A stretch of 55,564 nucleotides of DNA from positions 1 through 55,564 of the forward strand of contig VGXE01000010.1 in NCBI GenBank assembly GCA_016873455.1, read 5' to 3'. Shown here one piece after another: positions 9,205 to 19,495 of the stretch (position 1 is the first letter of the stretch; each line of letters starts with the position of its first letter). The DNA comes from Nitrospira sp. Its GTDB lineage: Bacteria > Nitrospirota > Nitrospiria > Nitrospirales > Nitrospiraceae. Under the pieces are notes generated by a model. The model was not told the DNA's origin and ran no database searches. It saw only the letters and a list, made by a program, of their open reading frames with translations. A program made the translations under genes and the position numbers.

Positions 9205-10086
9205 TCAGTTACTTGTAAAGGATTGCTTGATCTTTTTGAGCAAACTCTCGACAGAGGGACCGCTTTTCCCTGCTTCACCAAGTTTCTCCGCAACCTTCTT
9301 GGCAATCTCCCGGAACGCTGCCGCTTGCGGCGATGCCGGGTTGGCCACCACGATTGGATGGCCACTGTCTCCTCCATCCCGAATGGCGGGATCGATCGGG
9401 ATGGATCCGAGAAACGGCACACCAAGTTTTTCGGCTGCCCGCTCGCCGCCACCATGCGAAAAAATTTCCGTCCGCTCGCCACAGTGCCCGCACACAAAGA
9501 AACTCATGTTTTCGATGATGCCCAATAATGGCACATTCACCTTCTGAAACATGGCCATGCCCTTGCGCACATCATAGAGCGCCACTTCCTGGGGTGTTGT
9601 CACCGTAATGGCGCCGGCCAACGGAACCATTTGAGACAACGACAGCTGCACATCGCCGGTACCGGGCGGCAAATCGATCAGGAGATAATCGAGCTCCCCC
9701 CAGAGGACATCGCGGAAAAAGGCCTGGAGGTACTGGTGGACCATCGGACCACGCCAGACCAGCGGCGTCTCCTCCGGCACCAAAAAGGCCATCGAGATCA
9801 GTTTGACCCCATGATTTTCGACCGGAATGATTTTGCCGTCTCGTTGTTCCGGCCCTGTTGTGCTCCCCATCATCATCGGAATATTGGGCCCATAGAGATC
9901 GGCATCCAATAAGCCCACCGTGGCGCCGGTCTGGGCCAGCGCACAGGCCAGATTCGACGCGACGGTCGATTTACCGACCCCGCCCTTGCCGCTGCTGACC
10001 GCGATCACATGCTTGACGCCCGGCACCAAATTGGGGACCGCTTGCGGCTGCGGCCCGCCATGCGCGTGTGACTGTTCTTCGGCCAT
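9205..10086 (-). CDS. mrp: Mrp/ApbC-type iron-sulfur carrier ATPase
   Basis: A 293-residue P-loop ATPase of the Mrp/NBP35 family that binds a bridging [4Fe-4S] cluster at a dimer interface and passes it to target apoproteins. The deviant Walker A is GKGGVGKST (residues 33-41), followed by LLDADLYGPN and the Walker B/switch II region LIDLPPGTGD. The cluster-binding pair CGHC follows MSFFV. The N-terminus lacks the DUF59 domain of longer Mrp proteins but has a His-rich patch (HAHGG). A GGAGG ribosome site lies upstream of the ATG. First gene of the set leading to lipA. Confidence 0.92.
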   Translation of the reverse strand: MAEEQSHAHGGPQPQAVPNLVPGVKHVIAVSSGKGGVGKSTVASNLACALAQTGATVGLLDADLYGPNIPMMMGSTTGPEQRDGKIIPVENHGVKLISMAFLVPEETPLVWRGPMVHQYLQAFFRDVLWGELDYLLIDLPPGTGDVQLSLSQMVPLAGAITVTTPQEVALYDVRKGMAMFQKVNVPLLGIIENMSFFVCGHCGERTEIFSHGGGERAAEKLGVPFLGSIPIDPAIRDGGDSGHPIVVANPASPQAAAFREIAKKVAEKLGEAGKSGPSVESLLKKIKQSFTSN

Positions 10087-10160
10087 GACTCAGTCCTCCA
10101 TCAGATGCACAATGTCACTGCTACTCGTTATCTCCACCCGCTACAAATATATCCTATCGA

Positions 10161-10183
10161 TCGCATCATCATAAGCGATGCGA
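10161..10183. terminator. Hairpin between desaturase and mrp
   Basis: TCGCATC and GATGCGA are a perfect 7-bp inverted repeat around 9 nt in the gap between the two minus-strand genes. It could end desaturase transcription or lie just upstream of the mrp promoter, whose likely -10 (TATATT on the minus strand) is nearby. There is no long T-tract. Confidence 0.35.
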
Positions 10184-10248
10184 CACGGGAAATGAAATGG
10201 GCCGGCAAGCCATTACTGACGTGCCCCCTTGGGGAACTGGCATGAGGG

Positions 10249-11112
10249 TCAAAAGACCGAAGGGTCCAGGCGGCGCAGATTGGTGGCCAAACCGGCCAAT
10301 GACAGCGTGTAGATAGTCCACTTCGACGGGTCAAAGTTGTACCACTGCGGGCCGTTCCGATAATCCCTGGCGTACGTGTGATGATAGTTGTGATAGCCCT
10401 CACCGAAACTGATAAAGGAAACCAGCCAGCTATCCCGGCTGCTGTCCTGCATACCGTGAGGCTGACTGCCCACCATATGGCAGAGGGAATTGATCGTGAA
10501 GGTTGAGTTGAGCACCATAAACATGCGGAACAGGCCCCCCATGAGGAGCCCGCTGATGCCGCCCTGAAGAGTGCCGTGCCACCAAAGCCCCACGCAAAAA
10601 GGAATCACCAGGCCGGAAACGACGATCAACCAGTAGTACTGGTGTTGCCAGAGTATTACTGGGTCGCGGCGCAGCCGGATTTCATATTTTCCGAGTCGAT
10701 GTGGGGTCTCGTAGAAGAGCCAGCCGCAGTGGCTGTGCCAGAATCCTCTGGTTGCATTGTACGGATCTTCGTCCGTGTCCGTGCGGGCGTGATGGCGAAT
10801 ATGGTCCGCGCCCCAGACCAGCGCCGAGTTTTGCAACGCCCATCCGCCGGCGATCAAGACCAGGCGCTTCACCCAATCCGGGCATTCAAAACTTTGATGC
10901 GCCACCAGCCGGTGATAGCCGACCGTGATCCCCATCCCCGTCACAATGTACATGCCGAGAAAGTGTATCCAGTCAAACAGTGTGTAGCCGACGTAGTATC
11001 CATAGAGAGGCACGCCGACGATCGTGGCGGCGGCGAGGGAACAGAAGAGCAGACACGTGCCGTAGGAAAAGCCTGACGTTAGGGGCTGGGCGATCCGATC
11101 CATCTCGGCCAT
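10249..11112 (-). CDS. Acyl-CoA/acyl-lipid delta-9 fatty acid desaturase
   Basis: A 287-residue membrane di-iron desaturase introducing a double bond into saturated acyl chains, so adjusting membrane fluidity. The three histidine boxes are present: HRLVAH (residues 67-72), HIRHH (104-108) and GEGYHNYHH near the C-terminus. Four hydrophobic segments surround them, including one near residues 16-40 and one around 160-185. The pattern is the stearoyl-CoA desaturase (DesC/OLE1) type. Divergent from putA; the two start codons are about 200 bp apart. The start is the ATG at 11112, with MDRIAQP nine nt downstream as an alternative. Confidence 0.92.
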   Translation of the reverse strand: MAEMDRIAQPLTSGFSYGTCLLFCSLAAATIVGVPLYGYYVGYTLFDWIHFLGMYIVTGMGITVGYHRLVAHQSFECPDWVKRLVLIAGGWALQNSALVWGADHIRHHARTDTDEDPYNATRGFWHSHCGWLFYETPHRLGKYEIRLRRDPVILWQHQYYWLIVVSGLVIPFCVGLWWHGTLQGGISGLLMGGLFRMFMVLNSTFTINSLCHMVGSQPHGMQDSSRDSWLVSFISFGEGYHNYHHTYARDYRNGPQWYNFDPSKWTIYTLSLAGLATNLRRLDPSVF

Positions 11113-11311
11113 GGGTCCTCTGGCTGCTAACCAAAACGGAGGTCCACCATGGCAAACTGGGTCCGGTGAACGTATTGCGGGACTCGCACTCTATCGAAAC
11201 CGGGTCGCGTTTTCAACCGGAATGTGCGCACGATCGATTTCCGGATGCTTCGCGCAACGGCGGTTGGGAGTATACTGGCGATGGAGTCTGGACGACCAGC
11301 CGGGAGGAGAC

Positions 11312-14257
11312 ATGATGACGAATCCGCCGGTGCTCGAAACAGCGGTGCTCAAAATCGGACAGCAGCTGGCCCAGCTGTCGGCCGATCGCACCCCGACCAT
11401 CTTTGAAGGGCGCTGGTGGTCTCAGTCGGCCATAAATCTGGCCATGAAGGACGCGGCCTTCAAGGCGAATCTCTTCCGTTTCATCGATGTCCTCCCCGTC
11501 ATCGCCGACGATGAACGGGTCGTCTCTCTGGCCGAAGAGTATCTTGGGGAGGCAAGTCACGAGCTGTTTGGAGTCCAGTGGGGACTGAAAGCCATGGCCG
11601 CAACCAGTATTGGCGCACGGCTGACCGGAAAGGCGATCAGACACCAGGTCGAGCGCATGGCCAACACCTTCATCGCAGGAGCTTCGGCCCATGAGGCGCT
11701 GCCGGTTCTGGCCGACCTCTGGAAGGACGGGCGCGCCTGGTCCGTTGATCTCTTGGGAGAAGCCACGATCAGCGAACCGGAAGCCGACCGCTACCGCGAC
11801 CATTGTCTGAACGCGTTGCGGGAGTTGGCGCGTACGACAGAGGCCTGGCCTCCCGTCTCATTACTCGAACATGATCATGTGGGACCGCTGCCGCGCGTAC
11901 AGTTGTCGCTGAAAATCTCCGCCCTCTCCTCGCAGTTGGACCCGATAGATCCCGAAGGCAGTTATCAGTCCGTGGCGTCCCGCCTCCGCCCGTTAGTCGA
12001 TGAGGCCATGGCTCTGCGCGCGGGAGTGATCTTCGACATGGAACAGGCAGAATTGAAGACACTGCTGCTGGAGATCTTCGCGCGGCTGTTTGCCGAACCG
12101 GCCTATCGCGGCTATCCCTATGCCGGCCTTGCGCTGCAGGCCTACCATCGGGAAACAGAGCACGACATTGCCACGTTGATCACCTGGGCTCGCGCGAGAG
12201 GCACGCCGATTACCATTCGGTTGGTCAAAGGCGCTTATTGGGATGCAGATTCAGTCCGGTATCGGCAAGCCGGATGGCCGGTCCCGCTCTTTGAACAGAA
12301 AGCAGACACGGATACGAACTATGAACGTTTGATCCGGATGCTCTGCACCCACGCCGATATCATTCGTCCCGCCTTCGGCACACACAATTTGAGGACCCTC
12401 GCCGTGATCGAGGCCGTGGCTGACGCCTACGGATTGCCTCCCCATGCGCGGGAGTACCAAATGATCTACGGGATGGCTGAACCCTTTCAGCACGCCATGG
12501 TGAAACTCGGCCGCAGGGTCAGGCTCTATACCCCTGTCGGGCTCCTGTTGCCCGGCATGGCCTACTTGGTCCGGCGATTGCTCGAAAACACGTCGAATGA
12601 ATCCTTCCTCCGAAAAGAGTATGTCGAATCGCAACCATTGGCCCAACTCCTCGCTCCCCCAAGAACGATGACACCGTCTCCTGACCGGCCGGCCGCACGT
12701 GCAGCGCCTGGATTCTCCAACGAACCACACAGCGATTTTTCGCATGAAGAAGTCCGCCACGCCATGCAGACAGGCATTGCCTCCATCCGATCACAACTGG
12801 GACGGCAATGGGAAAGCGACCCCTTGCTGACCGGCCCCTGGCTGTCGTCGCAGAACCCCTTTCGGCCTGAGGAGCTCGTGGCCTCGGTACGGAGCGCCTC
12901 CGTCGCCGATATTGATCGGGCGGTCGAACGGGCGCAAGCCGGATTCGAGTCCTGGCGCCGGCGATCGGCTGACGAACGTGCGACGATCTTGGAACGAGCT
13001 GCGTCGGAGATGCAACGCCGCCGCCACGAACTCGCCGCCTGGGAGATTTTCGAGGTCGGCAAACCCTGGCGTGAGGCTGATGCCGACGTGGCCGAAGCCA
13101 TCGATTTTCTCCGTTACTATGGCGCCGAGATGCGCGGGCTATCGAAACCGGCGCGTCTGGGCGACAGACCCGGAGAGATCAACCATCGCGTGTATGGCCC
13201 GCGCGGGACCACGGCAGTGGTCGCACCCTGGAATTTCCCCCTCGCCATCCCCACCGGCATGGTCTCCGCGGCGCTGGTGACGGGGAACTGCGTGCTGTTC
13301 AAGCCGTCGGAACGATCTCCTCGTCTGGGACAATTGCTCACGGAGATTTTGTTGTCAGTCGGCGTCCCATCCGGTGTGGTGACGTGTCTGCCAGGCGGAC
13401 CGGAGATCGGCCACGCCCTCGTTGCCCATCCACAGATTGCGACGATCGCCTTCACTGGATCGAAAGCGGCGGGACTCCGCATTCTGGCAGACGCCGCCCG
13501 GGTACATCCCGGCCAACCGATGGTCAAACGGGTCATCGCCGAAATGGGCGGAAAGAACGCGATCATTGTCGATGAGACGACGGATCTCGATGAAGCGATT
13601 GCCGGTGTCGTGATGTCGTTCACAAGCTACGCGGGCCAAAAATGCTCCGCCTGCTCCCGGGTGATCGTCCATCGCGCGGTCTTCGAGCAGTTCGTCACGC
13701 GTTTGAACGATGCCGTATTGAGCGTGCAGATCGGTGATCCGGCAGAACCAGGTACCAGGGTAGGACCGGTCATCGATGCGCGCGCTCAGGCCTCGATCCA
13801 ACAGTTCATGACCGAGGGGCAGCGGGAAAGCCGGCTGCTCGTCCAGTGCCCGGTGAAGGGAGGCGGCCACCTCGTCGGTCCAGCCGTGTTCATTGACGTG
13901 GAGCCCCATCATCGGCTGGCGCAGGAAGAAATCTTCGGCCCCGTGCTGGCGGTGATGCGGGCGAACAGCTTTGCGGAGGCGCTGCATCTGGCCAACGGAA
14001 CCGCCTACGCGTTGACGGGAGGCGTCTATGCCAGAAGTCCGGCCAATCTTGCGCTGGCGAGGGAACAGTTTGATGTCGGGAATCTCTACCTGAACCGGCC
14101 GATTACCGGCGCCCTCGTGGGACGCCAGCCTTTCGGCGGACATCGATTCTCAGGGATAGGCACGAAGGCCGGCGGCGAGGACTACCTGGCCCAGTTCATG
14201 ATCGCCCGTGTGATCAGCGAGAATACCCTCCGACGGGGATTCGAGGCCGCTGACTGA
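11312..14257 (+). CDS. putA: Bifunctional proline dehydrogenase / P5C dehydrogenase
   Basis: A fused enzyme of about 981 residues that oxidises proline to glutamate in two steps: FAD-dependent proline dehydrogenase, then NAD-dependent L-glutamate gamma-semialdehyde dehydrogenase. The first half carries the PRODH barrel (RLVKGAYWDAD and EYQMIYGMAEP). The second half carries the aldehyde dehydrogenase signatures VVAPWNFPLAIP, EMGGKN (general base Glu) and AGQKCSACSR (catalytic Cys). GGAGGAGA lies just before the ATG at 11312; the frame stays open another 201 nt upstream without family sequence. There is no DNA-binding RHH domain, so it is not the self-regulating form. The 3' end overlaps the convergent secreted-protein gene. 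Confidence 0.93.
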   Translation: MMTNPPVLETAVLKIGQQLAQLSADRTPTIFEGRWWSQSAINLAMKDAAFKANLFRFIDVLPVIADDERVVSLAEEYLGEASHELFGVQWGLKAMAATSIGARLTGKAIRHQVERMANTFIAGASAHEALPVLADLWKDGRAWSVDLLGEATISEPEADRYRDHCLNALRELARTTEAWPPVSLLEHDHVGPLPRVQLSLKISALSSQLDPIDPEGSYQSVASRLRPLVDEAMALRAGVIFDMEQAELKTLLLEIFARLFAEPAYRGYPYAGLALQAYHRETEHDIATLITWARARGTPITIRLVKGAYWDADSVRYRQAGWPVPLFEQKADTDTNYERLIRMLCTHADIIRPAFGTHNLRTLAVIEAVADAYGLPPHAREYQMIYGMAEPFQHAMVKLGRRVRLYTPVGLLLPGMAYLVRRLLENTSNESFLRKEYVESQPLAQLLAPPRTMTPSPDRPAARAAPGFSNEPHSDFSHEEVRHAMQTGIASIRSQLGRQWESDPLLTGPWLSSQNPFRPEELVASVRSASVADIDRAVERAQAGFESWRRRSADERATILERAASEMQRRRHELAAWEIFEVGKPWREADADVAEAIDFLRYYGAEMRGLSKPARLGDRPGEINHRVYGPRGTTAVVAPWNFPLAIPTGMVSAALVTGNCVLFKPSERSPRLGQLLTEILLSVGVPSGVVTCLPGGPEIGHALVAHPQIATIAFTGSKAAGLRILADAARVHPGQPMVKRVIAEMGGKNAIIVDETTDLDEAIAGVVMSFTSYAGQKCSACSRVIVHRAVFEQFVTRLNDAVLSVQIGDPAEPGTRVGPVIDARAQASIQQFMTEGQRESRLLVQCPVKGGGHLVGPAVFIDVEPHHRLAQEEIFGPVLAVMRANSFAEALHLANGTAYALTGGVYARSPANLALAREQFDVGNLYLNRPITGALVGRQPFGGHRFSGIGTKAGGEDYLAQFMIARVISENTLRRGFEAAD

Positions 14258-15034
14258 TCCTTTCGGCGGCTTGATCTCGTATGACTCCAGCTCTTCAGAA
14301 AGCTCCACCACCACTCCCCGGTCTTCCTTGACGCCGCCCATTTCTTGCCGCTCCGAATATTTTATGAGACCGACCCCCTTCGCAAACCACGCCGTCATGA
14401 CATCCAATCCGGCGATCGTGCGGCGGCTGCCCGACAAGTGGATACGCATGGTCATCTTGGCTTCGACCTTGATGACGTCCGCAAACGTCCCGGCCGGCAC
14501 GGTGACAGACTCGCGGCTGAGCACCGTACTCCACCCTTTTACATCGGTCTTCTCATCGGTGCCGTCGCGGTCCAGATCCGTGCCAAAATCGATCCCCGTC
14601 CGATCGAACTGTTGGAATGAGGACGGCACCTTCAAGGGGAAACGAAAGATTTGGTACGGCGTAATTTGTTTTTCCAACGGCGTCCCCGGATCAGCCCCAT
14701 AATAGACAATGCCGACGATATCGCGGCGATAGTAACTATCCGAAGGACCGTGATTGCCAGGATTCGTGTCATGGAACACGGTCACCGCGACACCCTTGAT
14801 CGTCTTAGTCCCGGTCACCGTCGAGACGTTGGTGAAAAACTTGTTTTCAATCGTCTGAAGCGGGCCTTCCGACAACTGCCCACGGTAGGTCCAGCGGCTG
14901 CCAAGGGTATCGGGAAAGTAGTCGGCGGATGCGGCGATCGTCAGGGGCTCTTCCGCGCCCAGCGATGCCGCTCCCAGCCCCCCTGCCAACAACAGGCTCC
15001 CCACAAGGAGCGATTTTATTGTTGTAGACTGCAT
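14150..15034 (-). CDS. Secreted protein of unknown function
   Basis: A 294-residue protein with a clear signal peptide: charged start, hydrophobic LLVGSLLLAGGLGAASLGA, then EEPLT. The mature part begins around a DYFPDTLGSRWTYRG motif and is rich in Thr, Val and Asp, suggesting a beta-sandwich. The stretch DTLGSRWTYR is common in exported bacterial proteins of no known activity. A purine-rich ribosome site lies before the ATG at 15034; a longer frame begins 81 nt upstream but lacks these features. The last 108 nt overlap the convergent end of putA. Confidence 0.75.
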   Translation of the reverse strand: MQSTTIKSLLVGSLLLAGGLGAASLGAEEPLTIAASADYFPDTLGSRWTYRGQLSEGPLQTIENKFFTNVSTVTGTKTIKGVAVTVFHDTNPGNHGPSDSYYRRDIVGIVYYGADPGTPLEKQITPYQIFRFPLKVPSSFQQFDRTGIDFGTDLDRDGTDEKTDVKGWSTVLSRESVTVPAGTFADVIKVEAKMTMRIHLSGSRRTIAGLDVMTAWFAKGVGLIKYSERQEMGGVKEDRGVVVELSEELESYEIKPPKGSVSGLESPSEGILADHTGDHELGQVVLAAGLRAYP

Positions 15035-15124
15035 CGTGACAAAGAATCTCCTCTCCTGAACGTGTTCGAACGGTACCATAGGACCTGCAAGTGCGGCAAG
15101 CAACCGGCTGTTCACGAAGAGCAG

Positions 15125-15245
15125 AGCTTATAGCCTATAGCTGATGGCATATAGCACGTGATCGGATCAGATGATGGGACCGCTTCAATTTACCCACCGG
15201 TCTCGTGCCCTACGCTATACGCTATCAGCCATCAGCCATATGCTC
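15125..15245. repeat. Heptamer-arm palindromic element, copy 1
   Basis: Outer parts are 7-nt tandem units (CTTATAG, CCTATAG, CTGATGG, CATATAG on the left; GCTATAC, GCTATCA, GCCATCA, GCCATAT on the right) enclosing a unique core from about 15156 to 15210. The arms are roughly complementary, so the whole can fold back. It is present in inverted orientation at 16082-16193 with a nearly identical core. Confidence 0.85.
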
Positions 15246-15301
15246 CCCTTCATGAGATCCGCTTGCGTTCATGCACGCGTCCTCGCATAATCCGGCCACG
15301 C

Positions 15302-16078
15302 ATGGCACGCTCATCCTCCGGAAAATCGACCGTTTCACCACACATTTTTCGCGGAACACCCCGCCCAGCTGTACTGGTCACCGGCGCGTCAGGGGGTATT
15401 GGCCGCGCGATCAGCCTGGCGTTCGGTGCGATTGGCTGGCATATCGGGATCCACTATAGCCGAAACAAGCCCGCAGCAGAGTCCACCCTCAGGCAAGTTC
15501 GAGCAGCGGGTGGCACCGGCGATCTCTACCAAGCAGACATCCGAAAGTGGGACTCGGTCCAGCACATGATCGACGCATGGGGTACCTGCGTGCCCACCAC
15601 AGCGGCATTCATCTGTAACGCGGGGATCGCCGAACGCAGTCTGCTGGTGCGCCAAACCGAACGGACCTGGCACGAGGTGATCGCGACGAATTTGACCGGC
15701 ACCTTTCACTGTCTGCGCGCCATGGCGCCACCGTTACTTGCTCATGGAGGAGGCTCGATCATTGTGATCGGCTCCCACACAGGATTCCATGGAGCCACCG
15801 GTCAGGCCGCCTATGCGACGTCGAAAGCCGGGTTGATCGGATTGGTCAAGAGCGCGGCGTGGGAATGGGGCCCGCAAAACGTCCGAGTCAACCTCGTGCT
15901 GCCAGGATGGCAAAAAACCGGGTTGACCACAGGCATCTTTCCTGAAGGCACCGGATGGCCTGACCATGCATTGCACCGCCCTCCGTCGTTGGAAGAGGCG
16001 GCGCGCACGATCGTGCATCTCGCACAGCTGAAGGATGTCTCCGGACAAGTGTGGAACTGTGACAGCAGGAACCTGTAA
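15302..16078 (+). CDS. Short-chain dehydrogenase/reductase (FabG-like)
   Basis: A 258-residue NAD(P)-dependent SDR. The cofactor loop is VLVTGASGGIGRAIS, the NAG motif is ICNAGIA, the catalytic Ser is in VIGSHTGF, and the YxxxK pair is in AAYATSKAG, then VNLVLPGW. The pattern fits 3-oxoacyl-ACP reductase, but substrates of this fold are hard to call. The ATG at 15302 is chosen; the longer frame upstream translates the repeat element. bioD follows 117 bp downstream, so a role in making the biotin precursor pimelate is possible but unproven. The gene lies exactly between two inverted copies of a heptamer element. Confidence 0.82.
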   Translation: MARSSSGKSTVSPHIFRGTPRPAVLVTGASGGIGRAISLAFGAIGWHIGIHYSRNKPAAESTLRQVRAAGGTGDLYQADIRKWDSVQHMIDAWGTCVPTTAAFICNAGIAERSLLVRQTERTWHEVIATNLTGTFHCLRAMAPPLLAHGGGSIIVIGSHTGFHGATGQAAYATSKAGLIGLVKSAAWEWGPQNVRVNLVLPGWQKTGLTTGIFPEGTGWPDHALHRPPSLEEAARTIVHLAQLKDVSGQVWNCDSRNL

Positions 16079-16081
16079 ATA

Positions 16082-17528
<1,447 letters not shown>

Positions 17529-17537
17529 GGTCGAATG

Positions 17538-18128
17538 CTACGGCCTGGAATGCTCCAGCGCTTTTTGTTTTACGATGCGGAAGTGCGATTCCAACTCCTG
17601 CCGCACGGCTACGGCCATGATCCAGTCAGGAACAAGCGAGTCCAATTCGAACAGCAGGTCAAATTCGGCAGCGGTCTGAGTGCCCTCGCCGGCAGGCCGC
17701 AGCGTCCACACACGATGATACCGCTTAAAGTCCCCGCCTTTCAGATTGGTCACCAATCCGCCATCCGGCAACGTGCGCGACTCCGTGACCAGACGCCGCT
17801 CTCCTGGGAGCAATGCATGTTCGAGCCGAAGGTCGATCGTGGCGACACCGTCCCGCACATGCCATTCGGCCAGTCGCATTCGGACCTCGAACAGTTCTGG
17901 CCAACGGGGATAGTCGGTCAACAGTTGTTGGATCACCTCCGTCTTTGCAGGAAACAAGACGCGCGCCCTTGCGTGCACACCCCCGGCAGGATCAGTCGTG
18001 ATCTCCAGGGTATCGGGACTCGAGGCAGCATGCCCGACCGATGCCCACAGAAACAGACACAACAGGGTCGGAAGCAACAACCGCCACCCACAGGGCAACG
18101 ATAATTGCGCATCTTCCAGTACTTTCAT
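17538..18128 (-). CDS. Exported SRPBCC (START/Coq10-like) protein
   Basis: About 196 residues (from ATG 18128; an ATG at 18140 adds four). The N-terminus is a signal peptide (LLLPTLLCLFLWASVGHA then ASS). The mature part matches the SRPBCC/polyketide cyclase fold: TDYPRWPELFEVR, a beta-sheet core, and a C-terminal helix LVPDWIMAVAVRQELESHF. Such domains bind hydrophobic ligands; an exported version is less usual. The ligand is unknown. It lies just upstream of thiE on the same strand and may share its transcript. Confidence 0.75.
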   Translation of the reverse strand: MKVLEDAQLSLPCGWRLLLPTLLCLFLWASVGHAASSPDTLEITTDPAGGVHARARVLFPAKTEVIQQLLTDYPRWPELFEVRMRLAEWHVRDGVATIDLRLEHALLPGERRLVTESRTLPDGGLVTNLKGGDFKRYHRVWTLRPAGEGTQTAAEFDLLFELDSLVPDWIMAVAVRQELESHFRIVKQKALEHSRP

Positions 18129-18245
18129 GCGCATGGCCATATATAAGATCGTCCCAACTCTATCGAGATATCTCGGATTCTACGCGCACACCCACATGGC
18201 CGCAAGAAAAGAGACTGTGCTACCCTCACGCAACTTTGCAGAACC

Positions 18246-19253
18246 ATGTCTCTGACTGAATCGATCAAACGAGAGGCCCGTGTGCTGGGGTTCGATGCGG
18301 TCGGCATCGCGCGGGTTGCTGAACGCGATCAGCTATCGGCTGTCAGCGGCCAGCCGGCCCCCGGTCCAACGCCGGTCCCTACCCAAGTCTCCCCGTTGCT
18401 GTATGACCGGCTGACGGAATGGCTACGCCGAGGCTACCAGGGCACCATGGCCTGGATGGGGCGAACGCCGGAAAAGCGTGCGGATCCTCAGCACGTGCTT
18501 CGTGGATGCCGTTCGGTCATTTCCGTCGGCCTCAATTATCTGACTGATCATCGCGCCGATGAACGGCCCGGTTACGGCCGAATCGCGCGCTATGCCTGGG
18601 GCAGGGATTACCACAAGGTCCTCGGCGAGCGGCTCACGCAACTCGAGCAGGCCATTCAACGCCTGGCACCGGATGCGGTCACCCGTTCTTACACCGATAC
18701 GGGCCCGATCATGGAGAAGGCCTGGGCCGAACAGGCGGGGCTGGGGTGGATCGGCAAACATTCCAATTTGGTCTCCACGGACCAAGGTTCATGGCTGCTG
18801 CTCGGTGAAATTTTAACCACGTTGGAGCTGGAACCCGATGAACCGGGCACCGATCTTTGCGGCAGCTGCACGCTCTGCATTCAAGCCTGTCCGACCGGCG
18901 CAATCGCCGAGCCCTATGTGGTCGATGCCACCCGCTGCATCTCCTATTTGACCATCGAATGGCGCGGCGAAGCCAGCGCCCTCTCACCTGAACTCCAGCG
19001 AGGCATAGGGAACAAGATCTTCGGGTGCGATGATTGCCTTGACGTCTGCCCGTTCAACTTGCGGGCCGAACCGACGCAGGAGGCGGCCTTCCAGCCGAAT
19101 GCACTGACACTCGCACCCCAGCTGGATGCGCTAGCCCGGTTGAGTGAAGCAGATTTCTCACGTGAGTTCCGGCAAAGCCCGATTCGGCGGGCAAAACCTG
19201 AGGGCCTTCGCCGGAATGTCGGCATCGCCCAGCGCAACCAGAAATCTTGCTGA
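18246..19253 (+). CDS. queG: Epoxyqueuosine reductase
   Basis: A 335-residue cobalamin- and Fe-S-dependent enzyme that reduces epoxyqueuosine to queuosine in the tRNA wobble position. Two [4Fe-4S] motifs are present: CGSCTLCIQACPTGA and CDDCLDVCPFN. RYAWGRDYHKVL and TGPIMEKAWAEQAGLGWIGK are typical of the catalytic domain. Residues 27-49 (DQLSAVSGQPAPGPTPVP region) are an insertion relative to the family, the first part encoded by a heptanucleotide repeat. The C-terminal HEAT-like domain seen in some QueG proteins is absent or reduced. Confidence 0.93.
   Translation: MSLTESIKREARVLGFDAVGIARVAERDQLSAVSGQPAPGPTPVPTQVSPLLYDRLTEWLRRGYQGTMAWMGRTPEKRADPQHVLRGCRSVISVGLNYLTDHRADERPGYGRIARYAWGRDYHKVLGERLTQLEQAIQRLAPDAVTRSYTDTGPIMEKAWAEQAGLGWIGKHSNLVSTDQGSWLLLGEILTTLELEPDEPGTDLCGSCTLCIQACPTGAIAEPYVVDATRCISYLTIEWRGEASALSPELQRGIGNKIFGCDDCLDVCPFNLRAEPTQEAAFQPNALTLAPQLDALARLSEADFSREFRQSPIRRAKPEGLRRNVGIAQRNQKSC
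18325..18359. repeat. Heptanucleotide tandem repeat inside queG
   Basis: Units GCGATCA, GCTATCG, GCTGTCA, GCGGCCA, GCCGGCC follow one another in register. They are the same family as the GCTATCA/GCCATCA units of the elements at 15125, 31237 and 42926. They encode QueG residues 27-38. Confidence 0.65.
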
Positions 19254-19384
19254 TGCTCCAAGTTGGTCGTGGCGTGCATCATTGCGTGAATCGATTCGGA
19301 TACGTTCACGGCAATACCGTCCCGCAGCCCATCTGACAGCGGATTAAGATGATACAAGGACCGGCCAATTGCACCGCCACCTTC

Positions 19385-19407
19385 TTCCCGGAAAATTCTT
19401 CCAGGAA
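19385..19407. promoter_or_regulatory. Twin TTCCnGGAA palindromes upstream of the nirK promoter
   Basis: TTCCCGGAA (19385-19393) and TTCCAGGAA (19399-19407) are two 9-bp palindromes spaced 14 bp start to start, ending 4 bp before the -35 box. Position suits an activator. The motif does not look like the TTGAT-N4-ATCAA site of NNR/FNR proteins. Confidence 0.5.
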
Positions 19408-19411
19408 AAGG

Positions 19412-19440
19412 TTGACGAACCTTGAGAGGAAGAATAAAAT
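19412..19440 (+). promoter_or_regulatory. Sigma-70 type promoter of nirK
   Basis: TTGACG (19412-19417), a 17-bp spacer, and TAAAAT (19435-19440). An AGGAGG ribosome site lies close before the ATG at 19496. One of the best promoter matches in the window. Confidence 0.65.
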
Positions 19441-19495
19441 GCGCCCCATTTATTTGCTTAACAGTCGTTCGTCACAATAACAACAGGAGGCAGCT

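Noticed and set aside
17529-17537. Search for a TPP riboswitch before thiE
   Set aside because: The gap to the upstream gene is only nine bases, too short for the aptamer, and none is seen in the preceding coding sequence.
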